Origin: Cybelea sp963824595
GTDB taxonomy: Bacteria; Vulcanimicrobiota; Vulcanimicrobiia; Vulcanimicrobiales; Vulcanimicrobiaceae
DNA length: 64,000 nt
Direction: 5' to 3'
Assembly: GCA_963824595.1 (NCBI GenBank)
Contig: CAWGPY010000001.1
Coordinates: 1 to 64,000, forward strand
The notes below the pieces were generated by a model, which saw only the letters and a program-made list of their open reading frames with translations, had not been told where the DNA came from and ran no database searches. Shown here piece after piece: positions 33,855-42,481 of this stretch. Every line of letters starts with the position of its first letter. Position 1 is the stretch's first letter. The translations under genes and the position numbers were made by a program.

Positions 33855-35013
33855 CGCAGTAGGCGCGGTACTCGCTCTCGATGCTCTGCGGCAGCCCCGC
33901 GTAGTGCTCGGCTTCGGACGCGATCGGGGCCGGCGGCGCATCGGAGACGGTGCGCCCTTCCGCGGCGATGCGGGCCAGCGTCTGCGCGACGGGCTTGAGC
34001 GTGCCGTCGCTGCGGACGATCCCGAAGCGCAGCTCGTGCGGCGCCCGGTCGAACGGCGGCAGGTTCGCAAGCGAAAGGTCGTAGTCGGCCCAGCACCACC
34101 AAAACGCTCCCAGCGCGCCGCGCTCGTGCAGCCGGTCGATGGCGCCGGCCGCGTAGCCGGCGAGCTCGTTCTCGTCGAGACACTCAAAGCCGTCCACGCG
34201 AGCGACGCCCGGCGGGCATTCGGGATTTCCGAGCTCCGTGAACAGCACGGGCTTACCGCTGAACGACTGCTGCAGTTGGCAGAGGAACGGCACGACGTTG
34301 GTGTCGAGGCGGCCGCGCGCGAAGGCGCTGTAGACGGAGTACCCGTGCATCGTCGCAAACGGCCACGGCCTCGCGATGCTCGACGGCCGCAGGCGCCGGT
34401 CGTGGTCGAGATCCTCGCCGTGCATCCCGCCGCTCGCGCCGGCCCCTGACGATTGCAGCAAGACGTCGCTCAACCGCGCGCTCCACTCCGCGGCGTCGTC
34501 GGCCGTGGCGGGCTCGCGAAGGTTGGAGAACTCGTTGCCGAGATCCCACGCGAACAGCGCCGCATGCTCGCGCGCGCGCTCGCCCACGCGCCGGGCGAAG
34601 AGCGTCTGCGCGCGCAGCAGGTCGGGGTCGGCGTAGAAGTCGGCGATCGCGCGGTCGACGACCGCGCCGCCGGCGATGGTTCTGAAGCGGCCCGTGCTGG
34701 GCTCGCGTTCGAGGGTCCAGGCCGGCAGCCAGTTGACGCCGCTCATGTGGCCGCAGAACAGCGTCGGCATCGCACGCAGGCCGGCGTCCGCCATCCGATC
34801 CATCACGGCGTCGAATTTGCGAAGCGCGCTTTGATCCATCGCGCCGGGTTGCGGTTGAAACGCCTCCCACATCAGAAAGAAGCGAACCACATCGAGCCCC
34901 AGCGCCTTGATGCGCGCGAGGTCGTCGGCGATCTCGCCGATGTCGAACCGTTCCCACATGTACATCGCGCTGCGGCACGGCCAATAGTTGATGCCGAGGA
35001 GAAAAGGAGACAC
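33841..35013 (-). CDS. GH5-like (cellulase-superfamily) glycoside hydrolase
   Basis: A 390-residue TIM-barrel enzyme. It shows 'GLDVVRFFLMWEAFQPQPG' (beta-2 strand), the acid/base Glu in 'FAWDLGNEFSN', 'FATMHGYSVYS', and the nucleophile Glu in 'KPVLFTELGNP'. 'GAFWWCWADYD' contributes the usual aromatic sugar platform. This layout fits GH5 mannanase-like or related families. No signal peptide is visible, so it may act on an intracellular oligosaccharide or glycoside. It is first in a minus-strand unit with the SDR and the HLHP protein. The substrate cannot be told from the sequence. Confidence 0.8.
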   Translation of the reverse strand: MSPFLLGINYWPCRSAMYMWERFDIGEIADDLARIKALGLDVVRFFLMWEAFQPQPGAMDQSALRKFDAVMDRMADAGLRAMPTLFCGHMSGVNWLPAWTLEREPSTGRFRTIAGGAVVDRAIADFYADPDLLRAQTLFARRVGERAREHAALFAWDLGNEFSNLREPATADDAAEWSARLSDVLLQSSGAGASGGMHGEDLDHDRRLRPSSIARPWPFATMHGYSVYSAFARGRLDTNVVPFLCQLQQSFSGKPVLFTELGNPECPPGVARVDGFECLDENELAGYAAGAIDRLHERGALGAFWWCWADYDLSLANLPPFDRAPHELRFGIVRSDGTLKPVAQTLARIAAEGRTVSDAPPAPIASEAEHYAGLPQSIESEYRAYCDANA

Positions 35014-35040
35014 GTCCGGCGACTTCGCCGCGCCGCGAGT

Positions 35041-35097
35041 TTATCCTGAGCGAGCGAAGCGAGTCGAAGGGCTCCGCTTGGGCTCAGGATGACAAGG
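35041..35097. repeat. REP-like repeat between GH5-like gene and purE
   Basis: Contains TCCTGAGCGAGCGAAGCGAG, then TCGAAGGG, and ends GGCTCAGGATGACAAGG. It forms a hairpin from its TCCTGAGC and GCTCAGGA arms and could end transcription or stabilise mRNA ends. Confidence 0.75.
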
Positions 35098-35122
35098 TCG
35101 GGGCGCGGCGAAGCTCCGAGCG

Positions 35123-35614
35123 GTGGCGAAAGAGGGCAGATCGCCGATCGTCGGCATCATCATGGGGAGCCGTTCCGATTGGGACACGATGTCGGGCGCG
35201 CGCGAGACGCTCGACGAGCTCGACGTTCCGTGCGAGGTGCGCGTCGTCTCCGCGCACCGGATGCCCGACGAGATGTTTGAATACGCGGCGTCGGCCGCGA
35301 GCCGCGGACTGCTGGCGATCATCGCCGGCGCCGGCGGAGCGGCGCACCTGCCGGGCATGACGGCGGCGAAGACGCTGGTGCCCGTCATCGGCGTGCCGGT
35401 CGGTTCGGCTCGCGCCGGCGGCCTCGATTCGCTGCTCTCGATCGTGCAGATGCCGCCCGGCGTTCCAGTCGCAACGATGGCGATCGGCGGCGCCGTCAAC
35501 GCCGCGCTGTTCGCGGCGCGCATCGTCGCGTTGCGCGACCCCGCCGTCGCCGAGCGCCTGGCGGCCTACGTCGCGCGCATGCACGACGCGGCGGCCTCCA
35601 GTGTCCTCGATTGA
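35123..35614 (+). CDS. purE: 5-(carboxyamino)imidazole ribonucleotide mutase PurE
   Basis: A 163-residue class I PurE with a GTG start. Key blocks are 'GIIMGSRSDWDTM' (substrate phosphate and Ser/Asp), 'VVSAHRMPDEM' (catalytic His) and 'AGAGGAAHLPGMTAAKT' then 'LVPVIGVPV'. It converts N5-CAIR to CAIR in purine synthesis. The stop overlaps the TTG start of purK by 4 bp, the usual pairing because PurK makes its substrate. Confidence 0.95.
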   Translation: MAKEGRSPIVGIIMGSRSDWDTMSGARETLDELDVPCEVRVVSAHRMPDEMFEYAASAASRGLLAIIAGAGGAAHLPGMTAAKTLVPVIGVPVGSARAGGLDSLLSIVQMPPGVPVATMAIGGAVNAALFAARIVALRDPAVAERLAAYVARMHDAAASSVLD

Positions 35615-36756
35615 AGTCAGTCGAGACGATCGGCGTGATCGGCGGCGGCCAGCTCGGTCGCATGTTCGCGCTCGACGCGAAGCGGATGGGCTATCACGTG
35701 ATCACGCTCGATCCGCACGAGTTCTCGCCGTGCGGTCAAGTTGCCGACGAACAGATCGTAGCGGCCTACGGCGATTTGTCCGCGGTCGAGGAACTGGGCC
35801 GGCGCAGCGACGTGATCACTTACGAGTTCGAGAACATCGACATCGCCTCGGTGCGGCACTTGGAAACGCTCGGGCACCGGGTGATGCCCGCGAGCGGCGT
35901 GTTGCACGTCACGCAGGATCGTCTCGCCGAGAAGCGCTTCGCGCGTGAGGCGGGCATCGCGACGACGCAGTTCGCGGCGGTGCGCGACGCGTCCGGCCTC
36001 GCCGACGCCGCGCACACGGTCGGCTTCCCGGCGGTCGTCAAGACCGTGCGCGGCGGATACGACGGCAAGGGCCAATGGCGCGTCGAGTCGTTCGACCAGG
36101 CGCGCGCGGCAATCGCGAGCGCCGGCGGCGCCGAACTCATCTTCGAACGCCTCGTGCCGCTGCGCTGCGAGCTCAGCGTCGTGGCGACGCGCAACGCTCA
36201 CGACGATATCGTGGCGTATCCGGTCGCCGAGAACACGCACGACCGGGGCATCTTGGCGATGACGATCGCGCCGGCGCGCGTGGATTGCGCGATCGCCGAG
36301 CGGGCCACGGCGGCGGCGGCGGCCGTCGGCCGCGGCCTCGGCATCGTGGGGACCTACTGCGTCGAGTTCTTTCTCGATACCGCGGACCGGCTGCTGTTGA
36401 ACGAGATCGCGCCGCGCCCGCACAACAGCGGCCACTATACGATCGACGTGACGCCGTGTTCGCAGTACGAGCAGCACGTGCGCGCGATCTGCGACCTTCC
36501 GCTCTCGCCCCCGCGCCTGCTGGCCAACGCGATCATGATGAACGTGCTGGGCGACGGCACGGGCGACCACCTTGCGGGAATTCCCGATCTTTTGAGCGAT
36601 CCATCGATCGTGCTGCACGTCTACGGGAAGCGCCACGCCGTCGCGCGGCGAAAGATGGGACACTTCACGATGCTCGTCGACGGTCCGGTCGACGACGCGG
36701 CCGTGGCCCGCGCGCAGGCCGCGCACGCCAAGCTGCACTGGGAGCCCGCGTGCTGA
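35611..36756 (+). CDS. purK: 5-(carboxyamino)imidazole ribonucleotide synthase PurK
   Basis: A 381-residue ATP-grasp enzyme with a TTG start. It has 'GVIGGGQLGRMFALDAKRMG', 'ITYEFENID', the lid 'KTVRGGYDGKGQWRV', 'YCVEFFLDTADRLLLNEIAP' and 'RPHNSGHYTIDVTPCSQYEQ', which is diagnostic for PurK. It makes N5-CAIR from AIR, ATP and bicarbonate. Its stop overlaps the MarC-like gene by 7 bp. Confidence 0.95.
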   Translation: MKSVETIGVIGGGQLGRMFALDAKRMGYHVITLDPHEFSPCGQVADEQIVAAYGDLSAVEELGRRSDVITYEFENIDIASVRHLETLGHRVMPASGVLHVTQDRLAEKRFAREAGIATTQFAAVRDASGLADAAHTVGFPAVVKTVRGGYDGKGQWRVESFDQARAAIASAGGAELIFERLVPLRCELSVVATRNAHDDIVAYPVAENTHDRGILAMTIAPARVDCAIAERATAAAAAVGRGLGIVGTYCVEFFLDTADRLLLNEIAPRPHNSGHYTIDVTPCSQYEQHVRAICDLPLSPPRLLANAIMMNVLGDGTGDHLAGIPDLLSDPSIVLHVYGKRHAVARRKMGHFTMLVDGPVDDAAVARAQAAHAKLHWEPAC

Positions 36757-37397
36757 GCGCGCAGGCCGGCGAGGCGTTCTACGTCTTCGTCACGCTGCTG
36801 GCGATGCTCAACCCCATCGAGGCCGCCGCCGCGTTCGCAACGCTCACCGAGGGGCGCAGCACGCACGACCAGGCGCAGATCGCCAAACGTGCGACGATCG
36901 TCGCCACGATCGCCCTGATCGCGTTCGCGTTCGCCGGCGAGGCGCTGCTCAACGCGCTGGGCGTCGAGATCGGGGCGTTCAAGATCGCCGGCGGGCTGCT
37001 GCTGCTCAAGGTCGGCGCCGACATGGTGTTCGCGGAGAAGACCGATCGCCAGACGGCCGACAGCGCGAAGGCGACGTCGGGACCGATGACCGATCCTTCG
37101 GTCTTCCCGCTCGGGATTCCGATCATCACCGGCCCCGGCGCACTGACGGCCAGCGTCGCGCTCGTGAATCCGACCGATACGCATCACTACCTCAACGGCG
37201 GCATCTTCGTGGCGATGGCGCTGCTCGTCATGGCGATCACCTACGCGTCCATGCGCGGCGCGCAGACGCTCACGCGCTGGTTCGGCGCGACGGGGATCGA
37301 CGCCGTCGGCCGCATCGTCGGCATCATCGTGGCGGCCATCGCCGTGCAGCTCATCATCAACGGCGTGAGCAGTCTCACCAATATCAAGTTTCACTAG
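36750..37397 (+). CDS. MarC-family inner membrane protein
   Basis: A 215-residue protein from GTG 36750 (the frame is open further upstream but only in antisense-like sequence over purK). It has six hydrophobic segments and the MarC/UPF0056 patterns 'FVTLLAMLNPIEAAAAFATL', 'FKIAGGLLLLKVGADMVF' and 'PLGIPIITGPGALTASVAL'. Proteins of this family lie in the inner membrane; their transport substrate, if any, is unknown. It is translationally linked to purK by a 7-bp overlap. Confidence 0.87.
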   Translation: MLSAQAGEAFYVFVTLLAMLNPIEAAAAFATLTEGRSTHDQAQIAKRATIVATIALIAFAFAGEALLNALGVEIGAFKIAGGLLLLKVGADMVFAEKTDRQTADSAKATSGPMTDPSVFPLGIPIITGPGALTASVALVNPTDTHHYLNGGIFVAMALLVMAITYASMRGAQTLTRWFGATGIDAVGRIVGIIVAAIAVQLIINGVSSLTNIKFH

Positions 37398-37407
37398 AGA
37401 GGTGCGT

Positions 37408-38556
37408 ATGATCGTCCGAGCCGGAGTTCTTTACGACGGCACGCTGGAGCCGCCGAAGCAGCGGGTTGACGTGGTGATCGACGGCGGCCGCGTCGCGGAG
37501 ATCCGAGCCGCGACGGGCGAGTGCGATCTCGAGGCGGCGTGCGTGACGCCGGGCCTGGTCAACGCGCACGCGCATCTCGAGGGCAGCGGCGAGCCCGACA
37601 TGATGGGCATGATCCAGACGACCACGCCGAACCAGCGGCTACTCCGCGCCGTCGAGAACGCCGCCAAGTCGGTGAAGGCCGGAGTCACGACGATCCGCGA
37701 CGTGGGCAGCTCGAACCGAATCGCCGCCGACGTGCGCGACGCCATCGAGGAGGGCCGCATTCGGGGCCCGCGGATGCGCGCGTCGGGCGCCGTGCTCTGC
37801 ATGACCGGAGGCCACGGCTGGCCCATCGGCCGCGCGGTCGACTCGCCGTGGGATGCGCGCAAGGCGGTGCGCGAGCAGATGTGGGGCGGCGCCGACTGCA
37901 TCAAGACGATCGCGACCGGCGGCGTGATGACCAAGGGTGCCGTGCCCGGCAACGCGCAGCTCACCTACGACGAGCTGGCCGCCGCGATCGACGAGGCGCA
38001 CCGGCACGGGCTGCGCGTCGCGGCGCACGCGATCGGCACGCAGGGCATCAAGAACGCTCTGCGCGCCGGAATCGACTCGATCGAGCACGGCACCATGCTC
38101 GACGACGAGGCGATCGCGCTCTTCAAAGAGAGAAGCGTCTATCTCGTGCCGACGCTGAGCGCGCCGACCTGCATCATGGCGCATCTCGAGGACGGCACCC
38201 AGCCGCGCTACGTGGTGGAAAAGGCGCGCGGCCTCAACGAGGCGATGCTTACCAACATCCGACGGGCCTACGAGGGCGGCGTGCGCATCGCGGGCGGCTC
38301 CGACGCGGGCACGCCTTACAACTACCACGACAACTACGCGCAGGAGTTGGAGCTGATGTGGTCGCTGCTCGGCATGACGCCGCAACAGGCGCTGCACGCT
38401 GCGACCAACGTCGCGGCCGAGCTCGTGGGACTCCATCGCGGCCTGATCGCCGTCGGCGAGCCGGCCGACATGCTGTTGCTGCAGCGCGACGCCGGCGAAG
38501 ACGTGCGCGCGCTGCGCGAGCCGCAGCTGGTGTTCAAAAACGGCGCGATCCAATGA
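37408..38556 (+). CDS. metal-dependent amidohydrolase (imidazolonepropionase/prolidase-like)
   Basis: About 382 residues from ATG 37408, which has AGAGAGG upstream; a GTG at 37402 is the alternative. The amidohydrolase barrel is clear: 'TPGLVNAHAHLEGSGEP' (metal His pair), 'DCIKTIATGGVMTKG' (bridging Lys), 'LRVAAHAIGTQGIKNAL', 'GIDSIEHGTMLDDEA' and 'IAGGSDAGTPYNYHDN' (final Asp). This group hydrolyses cyclic amides or Xaa-Pro/Xaa-Arg dipeptides. The exact substrate is not predictable. The stop overlaps the phosphoesterase start (ATGA). Confidence 0.87.
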   Translation: MIVRAGVLYDGTLEPPKQRVDVVIDGGRVAEIRAATGECDLEAACVTPGLVNAHAHLEGSGEPDMMGMIQTTTPNQRLLRAVENAAKSVKAGVTTIRDVGSSNRIAADVRDAIEEGRIRGPRMRASGAVLCMTGGHGWPIGRAVDSPWDARKAVREQMWGGADCIKTIATGGVMTKGAVPGNAQLTYDELAAAIDEAHRHGLRVAAHAIGTQGIKNALRAGIDSIEHGTMLDDEAIALFKERSVYLVPTLSAPTCIMAHLEDGTQPRYVVEKARGLNEAMLTNIRRAYEGGVRIAGGSDAGTPYNYHDNYAQELELMWSLLGMTPQQALHAATNVAAELVGLHRGLIAVGEPADMLLLQRDAGEDVRALREPQLVFKNGAIQ

Positions 38557-39953
38557 TCCGCAACGCGATTGCCGCGGCAGTCGTGCTCGCGGCGAGCGGC
38601 GTGACCGCTCCGATCGGCGGCAACCCGACGCTGCTCGGCCAGCCGGTCGTCGGCAGCCCGATTCGGCACGTGATCGTCATGGTGCAGGAGAACCGCACGT
38701 TCGATAATTTGTTCGCCTCGTCGGTCCTGGAGCAGGGCGGGCCCTATCCCGGGGCCGACACGTCGCAGAGCGCCACCGTTGACGGCGGGACGATCGAGCT
38801 CAAGCCGGTATCGTTCGAGTATCCCGCCGATCCGCGGCACACGCATCTCGCCCTGCTCGACGAGTGGAACCGCGGCAAGATGGACGGCTTCGGGAACGTC
38901 CCGGTCCGCAGCGTGATCGCCTTTTTGAAACCGCCGCCGGGTTTCGCCTATGCGTACCTCCCCGACTCGGAAACGACCATCTATCACCTGTTGGCGGCGC
39001 GCTACGCGGTCGCCGACCGGAACTTCGCCCCTCGACTGGTACCGACGTTCCCGAGCCACTTCACGCTGGTCACCGCGCAGAGCCGCATCGCGGGCAACCC
39101 CGACGATTCGATCTGGGGCTGCGACGCGAAACCGGGAACGACGGTGCCGCTGTTCGGACCGACGGGCGACGAGACGATCGCGCCGGGCGCATTTCCGTGC
39201 TTCGATCAGCTGTCGATCGCCGATCTGCTCGATGCGTCGCACGTCACGTGGAAGTACTACACCGGACGCTACAACGATGTGACCGATCCGTCGGTAAACA
39301 TCTACGACGCGTTTCGAAAGATACGTTACGGCCGCGACTGGCAGCGCAACGTCGTCACGCCGTCGAGCACGGTGCTGAGCGACATCGCGCGCTGCCGGCT
39401 TCCGCAGGTGTCGTTCGTCATGCCGAACTACCTCGACTCCGATCACGCCGGCAGCCTGAGCGCGGGCGGCCCGGGATGGGTCGGCTCGGTGTATCTGGCG
39501 CTCGTGCAGAGCCGCCACGCGCCGCCCCAGTGCAACTACTATAAGGACAGCGCAATGATCGTTACGTGGGACGACTCCGGCGGGTGGTACGACCACGTTC
39601 CGCCGCCGCCCGGCCCGGCGGAAACCACCTGGGGCTTTCGCATTCCGATCGTGGTGCTCTCCGCATGGGCGAAGTCGAACTACGATCCGCGGCATCCCGA
39701 AGCGGTTCCGTTCGTTTCGCACCGGCAGCGCGAGTCCACGGCGATCGCGGCGTTCATCGAGAAGAACTGGGCGCTGGGCAACATGGGGCAGCGCGACGCC
39801 ACCGACGACGATCTGAGCGACATGTTCGACTACACGCGTCCGGCGATGGTGCCGCCGTTCTCCGAGGTCTCCATGCAGAGGCTGATCCGGCGAACCCATT
39901 TCAATCTCGCCGTCGCCGACGACGACCGCCACATCGTCGACGACGACCGCTAG
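38553..39953 (+). CDS. phosphoesterase/acid phosphatase family protein (phospholipase C-like)
   Basis: A 466-residue exported protein. A short signal sequence 'AIAAAVVLAASGVTAP' is followed by the PF04185-type hallmark 'HVIVMVQENRTFDNLFAS', then 'LVPTFPSHFTLVTAQSRIAG' and 'MIVTWDDSGGWYDHVPPPPG'. Members include bacterial phospholipase C and acid phosphatases that act outside the membrane. The start overlaps the amidohydrolase stop and the end overlaps the glycosyltransferase GTG by 1 bp. Confidence 0.87.
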   Translation: MIRNAIAAAVVLAASGVTAPIGGNPTLLGQPVVGSPIRHVIVMVQENRTFDNLFASSVLEQGGPYPGADTSQSATVDGGTIELKPVSFEYPADPRHTHLALLDEWNRGKMDGFGNVPVRSVIAFLKPPPGFAYAYLPDSETTIYHLLAARYAVADRNFAPRLVPTFPSHFTLVTAQSRIAGNPDDSIWGCDAKPGTTVPLFGPTGDETIAPGAFPCFDQLSIADLLDASHVTWKYYTGRYNDVTDPSVNIYDAFRKIRYGRDWQRNVVTPSSTVLSDIARCRLPQVSFVMPNYLDSDHAGSLSAGGPGWVGSVYLALVQSRHAPPQCNYYKDSAMIVTWDDSGGWYDHVPPPPGPAETTWGFRIPIVVLSAWAKSNYDPRHPEAVPFVSHRQRESTAIAAFIEKNWALGNMGQRDATDDDLSDMFDYTRPAMVPPFSEVSMQRLIRRTHFNLAVADDDRHIVDDDR

Positions 39954-41092
39954 TGGAACTGCGCGGCCTGCGGCTCGCCGTGCTGGCCGCCATCTCGTGG
40001 CCGGCGCCTCCGCCCGGCTACGGGCCGTGGGAGCAGATGGCGTTCAACGTCGCAGACGGAATGCGGCGCCGGGGCCTCGACGTGACGCTGTTCGCCGCCG
40101 GCGATTCGCGCTTCGACGGTCGGCTGGTCTCCGTCGTGCCGGTGGGGCTCAACGAGGACCCCGCGCTCAACGGCGAGGTGTTCACGGCGCTGCACATCGC
40201 GGAGTGCTTCCGCCGCGCGGGCGAGTTCGACCTGATCAACAACCATCTCGACTGGAAGCCGCTGACCTACGCGCTCGCCTCCGAGACGCCGCCGCTCCTC
40301 ACGACCGTGCACGGCTTCTCGTCGCCGCAGATCCTTGCAGCCTACTACGCCGGCGCCTCGCGAAGCTTCTACTGCTCGATCTCCGACGCGGACCGCGACC
40401 CGGGCCTCGATTACCTCGCGACGACGTATAACGGCGTCGATCCGGCGCAGTTCCCGTTCGGCGACCGTCCGGGCGAATATCTCTGCTTCCTGGGACGATT
40501 TCATCCCGAGAAGGGCACGCATCGGGCGATCGAGGTCGCGCGGCGCGCCGGCGTCCGGCTGAAGATCGCGGCGATCCCGCAAGACGAGGCCTACTTCCGC
40601 GAGTGCGTCGCGCCGCACATTGACGGCGATCGCGTGCAGTTTCTCGGCCCGGTCCAGCGCGAGGCCCGCAACGAGCTGCTCGCCAACGCGCTCGCGCTCG
40701 TTCACCTCACGACGCGCCCCGAACGGTTCGGGCTGACGACGATCGAGGCGATGGCGTGCGGCACGCCGGTGCTCGGCGCGCGGATGGGATCGCTGCCCGA
40801 GATCGTGGTCGACGGCGTGACCGGGTTCTTATGCGACGGCGACGACGAGGCCGCGGCGAAGGTGCCGTTGCTCGCATCGCTCGACCGGCGCGCGTGCCGC
40901 GAACACGTGGAGCGCACGTTCAGCGTCGAGCGGATGATCGACCGCTACCTCGTCGCCTACGAGCGCGCGCTGGAGCTGCGCCTGCCTCCGCCGCCGAGCG
41001 ACGCGTTGCTGCGCGCTCGGCGCCACGACTGGTGGGACCGCCCGATGGCGTACACGGAGATTCCGCCGAAGCCAAAGAACCTGGGGTTCTGA
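39953..41092 (+). CDS. GT4-family glycosyltransferase
   Basis: A 379-residue GT-B enzyme beginning at GTG 39953. It shows 'PPPGYGPWEQMAFNVADGMR' (acceptor side), 'LTTVHGFSSPQ', 'YLCFLGRFHPEKGTHRAIEV' (donor phosphate site) and 'RPERFGLTTIEAMACGTPVL' with the EAMACGTP motif. The family transfers sugar from NDP-sugars to lipids, proteins or small molecules; the acceptor is unknown. Its stop overlaps the next ATG by 1 bp. Confidence 0.9.
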   Translation: MELRGLRLAVLAAISWPAPPPGYGPWEQMAFNVADGMRRRGLDVTLFAAGDSRFDGRLVSVVPVGLNEDPALNGEVFTALHIAECFRRAGEFDLINNHLDWKPLTYALASETPPLLTTVHGFSSPQILAAYYAGASRSFYCSISDADRDPGLDYLATTYNGVDPAQFPFGDRPGEYLCFLGRFHPEKGTHRAIEVARRAGVRLKIAAIPQDEAYFRECVAPHIDGDRVQFLGPVQREARNELLANALALVHLTTRPERFGLTTIEAMACGTPVLGARMGSLPEIVVDGVTGFLCDGDDEAAAKVPLLASLDRRACREHVERTFSVERMIDRYLVAYERALELRLPPPPSDALLRARRHDWWDRPMAYTEIPPKPKNLGF

Positions 41093-41499
41093 TGCCTGCG
41101 CGAGCCGAGCGCGACTACTCCGACCGATCCCTATTCGAAAAGCTGGGCGTGGTGCCGGACGCGCACGTCGCGCTCGTCGGGCGGCACGAGGAGACGTTTG
41201 CGATCGCGCTCAACGCGCGGCTGGCGAAGGCGGCGTCTCAGGCGCTGCGCACGCGCTACGACCTCATCTTCGTTCGCGTAGACGGGCCGCGCGATCTGTT
41301 CCGCGTCGCGCGCGCAGCCGGCTACCTCAAGCCGACCGGCGCGCTCTGGGTCTTTCACCCAAAGGGCCGCGGCGCGGCGCCGACCGACGCCGAGGTCCGC
41401 TCGACCGGCATCGCAGCCGGCCTCGTGGACAACAAGATCAGCGCCTATACCGAATCGCACACGGCAACGCGCTTCGTCATCCCGCTCGCACTGCGCTAG
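41092..41499 (+). CDS. DUF3052-like protein
   Basis: A 135-residue soluble protein that starts within the glycosyltransferase stop codon. The patterns 'SLFEKLGVVPDAHVALVG', 'RTRYDLIFVRVDGPRDLFRV', 'LKPTGALWVFHPKG' and 'GLVDNKISAYTESHTATRFV' match the DUF3052 family, compact alpha/beta proteins of unknown function. Operon position with a glycosyltransferase gives no clear hint of its role. Confidence 0.78.
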   Translation: MPARAERDYSDRSLFEKLGVVPDAHVALVGRHEETFAIALNARLAKAASQALRTRYDLIFVRVDGPRDLFRVARAAGYLKPTGALWVFHPKGRGAAPTDAEVRSTGIAAGLVDNKISAYTESHTATRFVIPLALR

Positions 41500-41504
41500 C
41501 GCCC

Positions 41505-41557
41505 CTTGTCAGGATGACAAGCTGGGTTGTGCGAGCTTCGCTTAGGATGACAAGGTC
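41505..41557. repeat. REP-like repeat between convergent genes
   Basis: Contains two AGGATGACAAG cores, at about 41511 and 41546, between the DUF3052 gene and the HMG-CoA lyase gene, which converge here. It is the most diverged of the four copies. Confidence 0.65.
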
Positions 41558-42456
41558 GAGGCGGCTTCCATCGCTTGATAGGCTTTGCTCGTCAGCGCGT
41601 GGTCTACGACGCCGGAGATGAAGCGCGAGGCTGCGCGAACCTTGGCGAGATCGACGCCGGTTTCGATGCCCATCGCGTGCAGCAGGTAGAGCACGTCTTC
41701 GGTGCCGACGTTGCCGGTGGCGCCCGGAGCGTAGGGGCAGCCGCCGAGGCCGCCGGCCGACGCATCGAACTTCGCGATGCCGCACTGCAGCGCGGCGTAG
41801 ACGTTGGCGAGCGCGGTGCCGCGGGTGTCGTGGAAGTGCATCGCGATCGCGTCGAGCGGTATGCGGCCCGCCAGCAGCGGAACGAGCGCTTCGACCTGGC
41901 TCGGAACGCCGACGCCGATCGTGTCGCCGACGGAAAGCTCGTCGCAACCCATCTCCATCAACTTGACGGCGACGTCGCGTACCATCGGTGGCGTAACGGC
42001 GTCGCCGAAGGGCGAGCCGAACGCCGTCGACACGTAGCCGCGCACCCAGGCGCCGTCGCGCTTGGCAGCGCGAACGACGCCGGCAAACGTCGCCAGCGAC
42101 TCGTCGATCGTCATGTTGATGTTGCGCTCGGTGAACGCTTCCGACGCCGCGGTGAACACCGCGATCGCGTCGGCGCCGGCCGCGCGGGCGCGCTCGTAGC
42201 CTTTGAGGTTCGGCACCAGCACCGGATAGCGCACGCCCGGCGCCTTGCGAATGCGCGCGAACACCTCGGCCGCGTCGGCGAGCTGCGGAATCGCCTCGGG
42301 ACTGACGAACGACGTCGCCTCGATCCACTTCAATCCGGTATCGGAGAGCAGATCGATGAAACGGACCTTGTCGGCGGTGGAGACCGGCGCGCGTTCGTTC
42401 TGCAGTCCGTCGCGCGCACCCATCTCGAAGATCGTGACGCTCGCGGGAAGGCTCAT
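41542..42456 (-). CDS. hydroxymethylglutaryl-CoA lyase
   Basis: A 304-residue TIM-barrel aldolase: 'EMGARDGLQNE' (Arg and Asp of the active site), 'KWIEATSFVSPEAIPQLADA', metal ligands in 'AIAMHFHDTRGTALANVYA' and the catalytic-Cys loop 'GGLGGCPYAPGATGNVGTED'. It splits HMG-CoA to acetoacetate and acetyl-CoA, the last step of leucine breakdown. The carboxylase and hydratase of the same pathway lie directly upstream on the same strand. Confidence 0.93.
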   Translation of the reverse strand: MSLPASVTIFEMGARDGLQNERAPVSTADKVRFIDLLSDTGLKWIEATSFVSPEAIPQLADAAEVFARIRKAPGVRYPVLVPNLKGYERARAAGADAIAVFTAASEAFTERNINMTIDESLATFAGVVRAAKRDGAWVRGYVSTAFGSPFGDAVTPPMVRDVAVKLMEMGCDELSVGDTIGVGVPSQVEALVPLLAGRIPLDAIAMHFHDTRGTALANVYAALQCGIAKFDASAGGLGGCPYAPGATGNVGTEDVLYLLHAMGIETGVDLAKVRAASRFISGVVDHALTSKAYQAMEAASTLSS

Positions 42457-42481
42457 CGCCGACTAACGACCCGCCCGAGCC

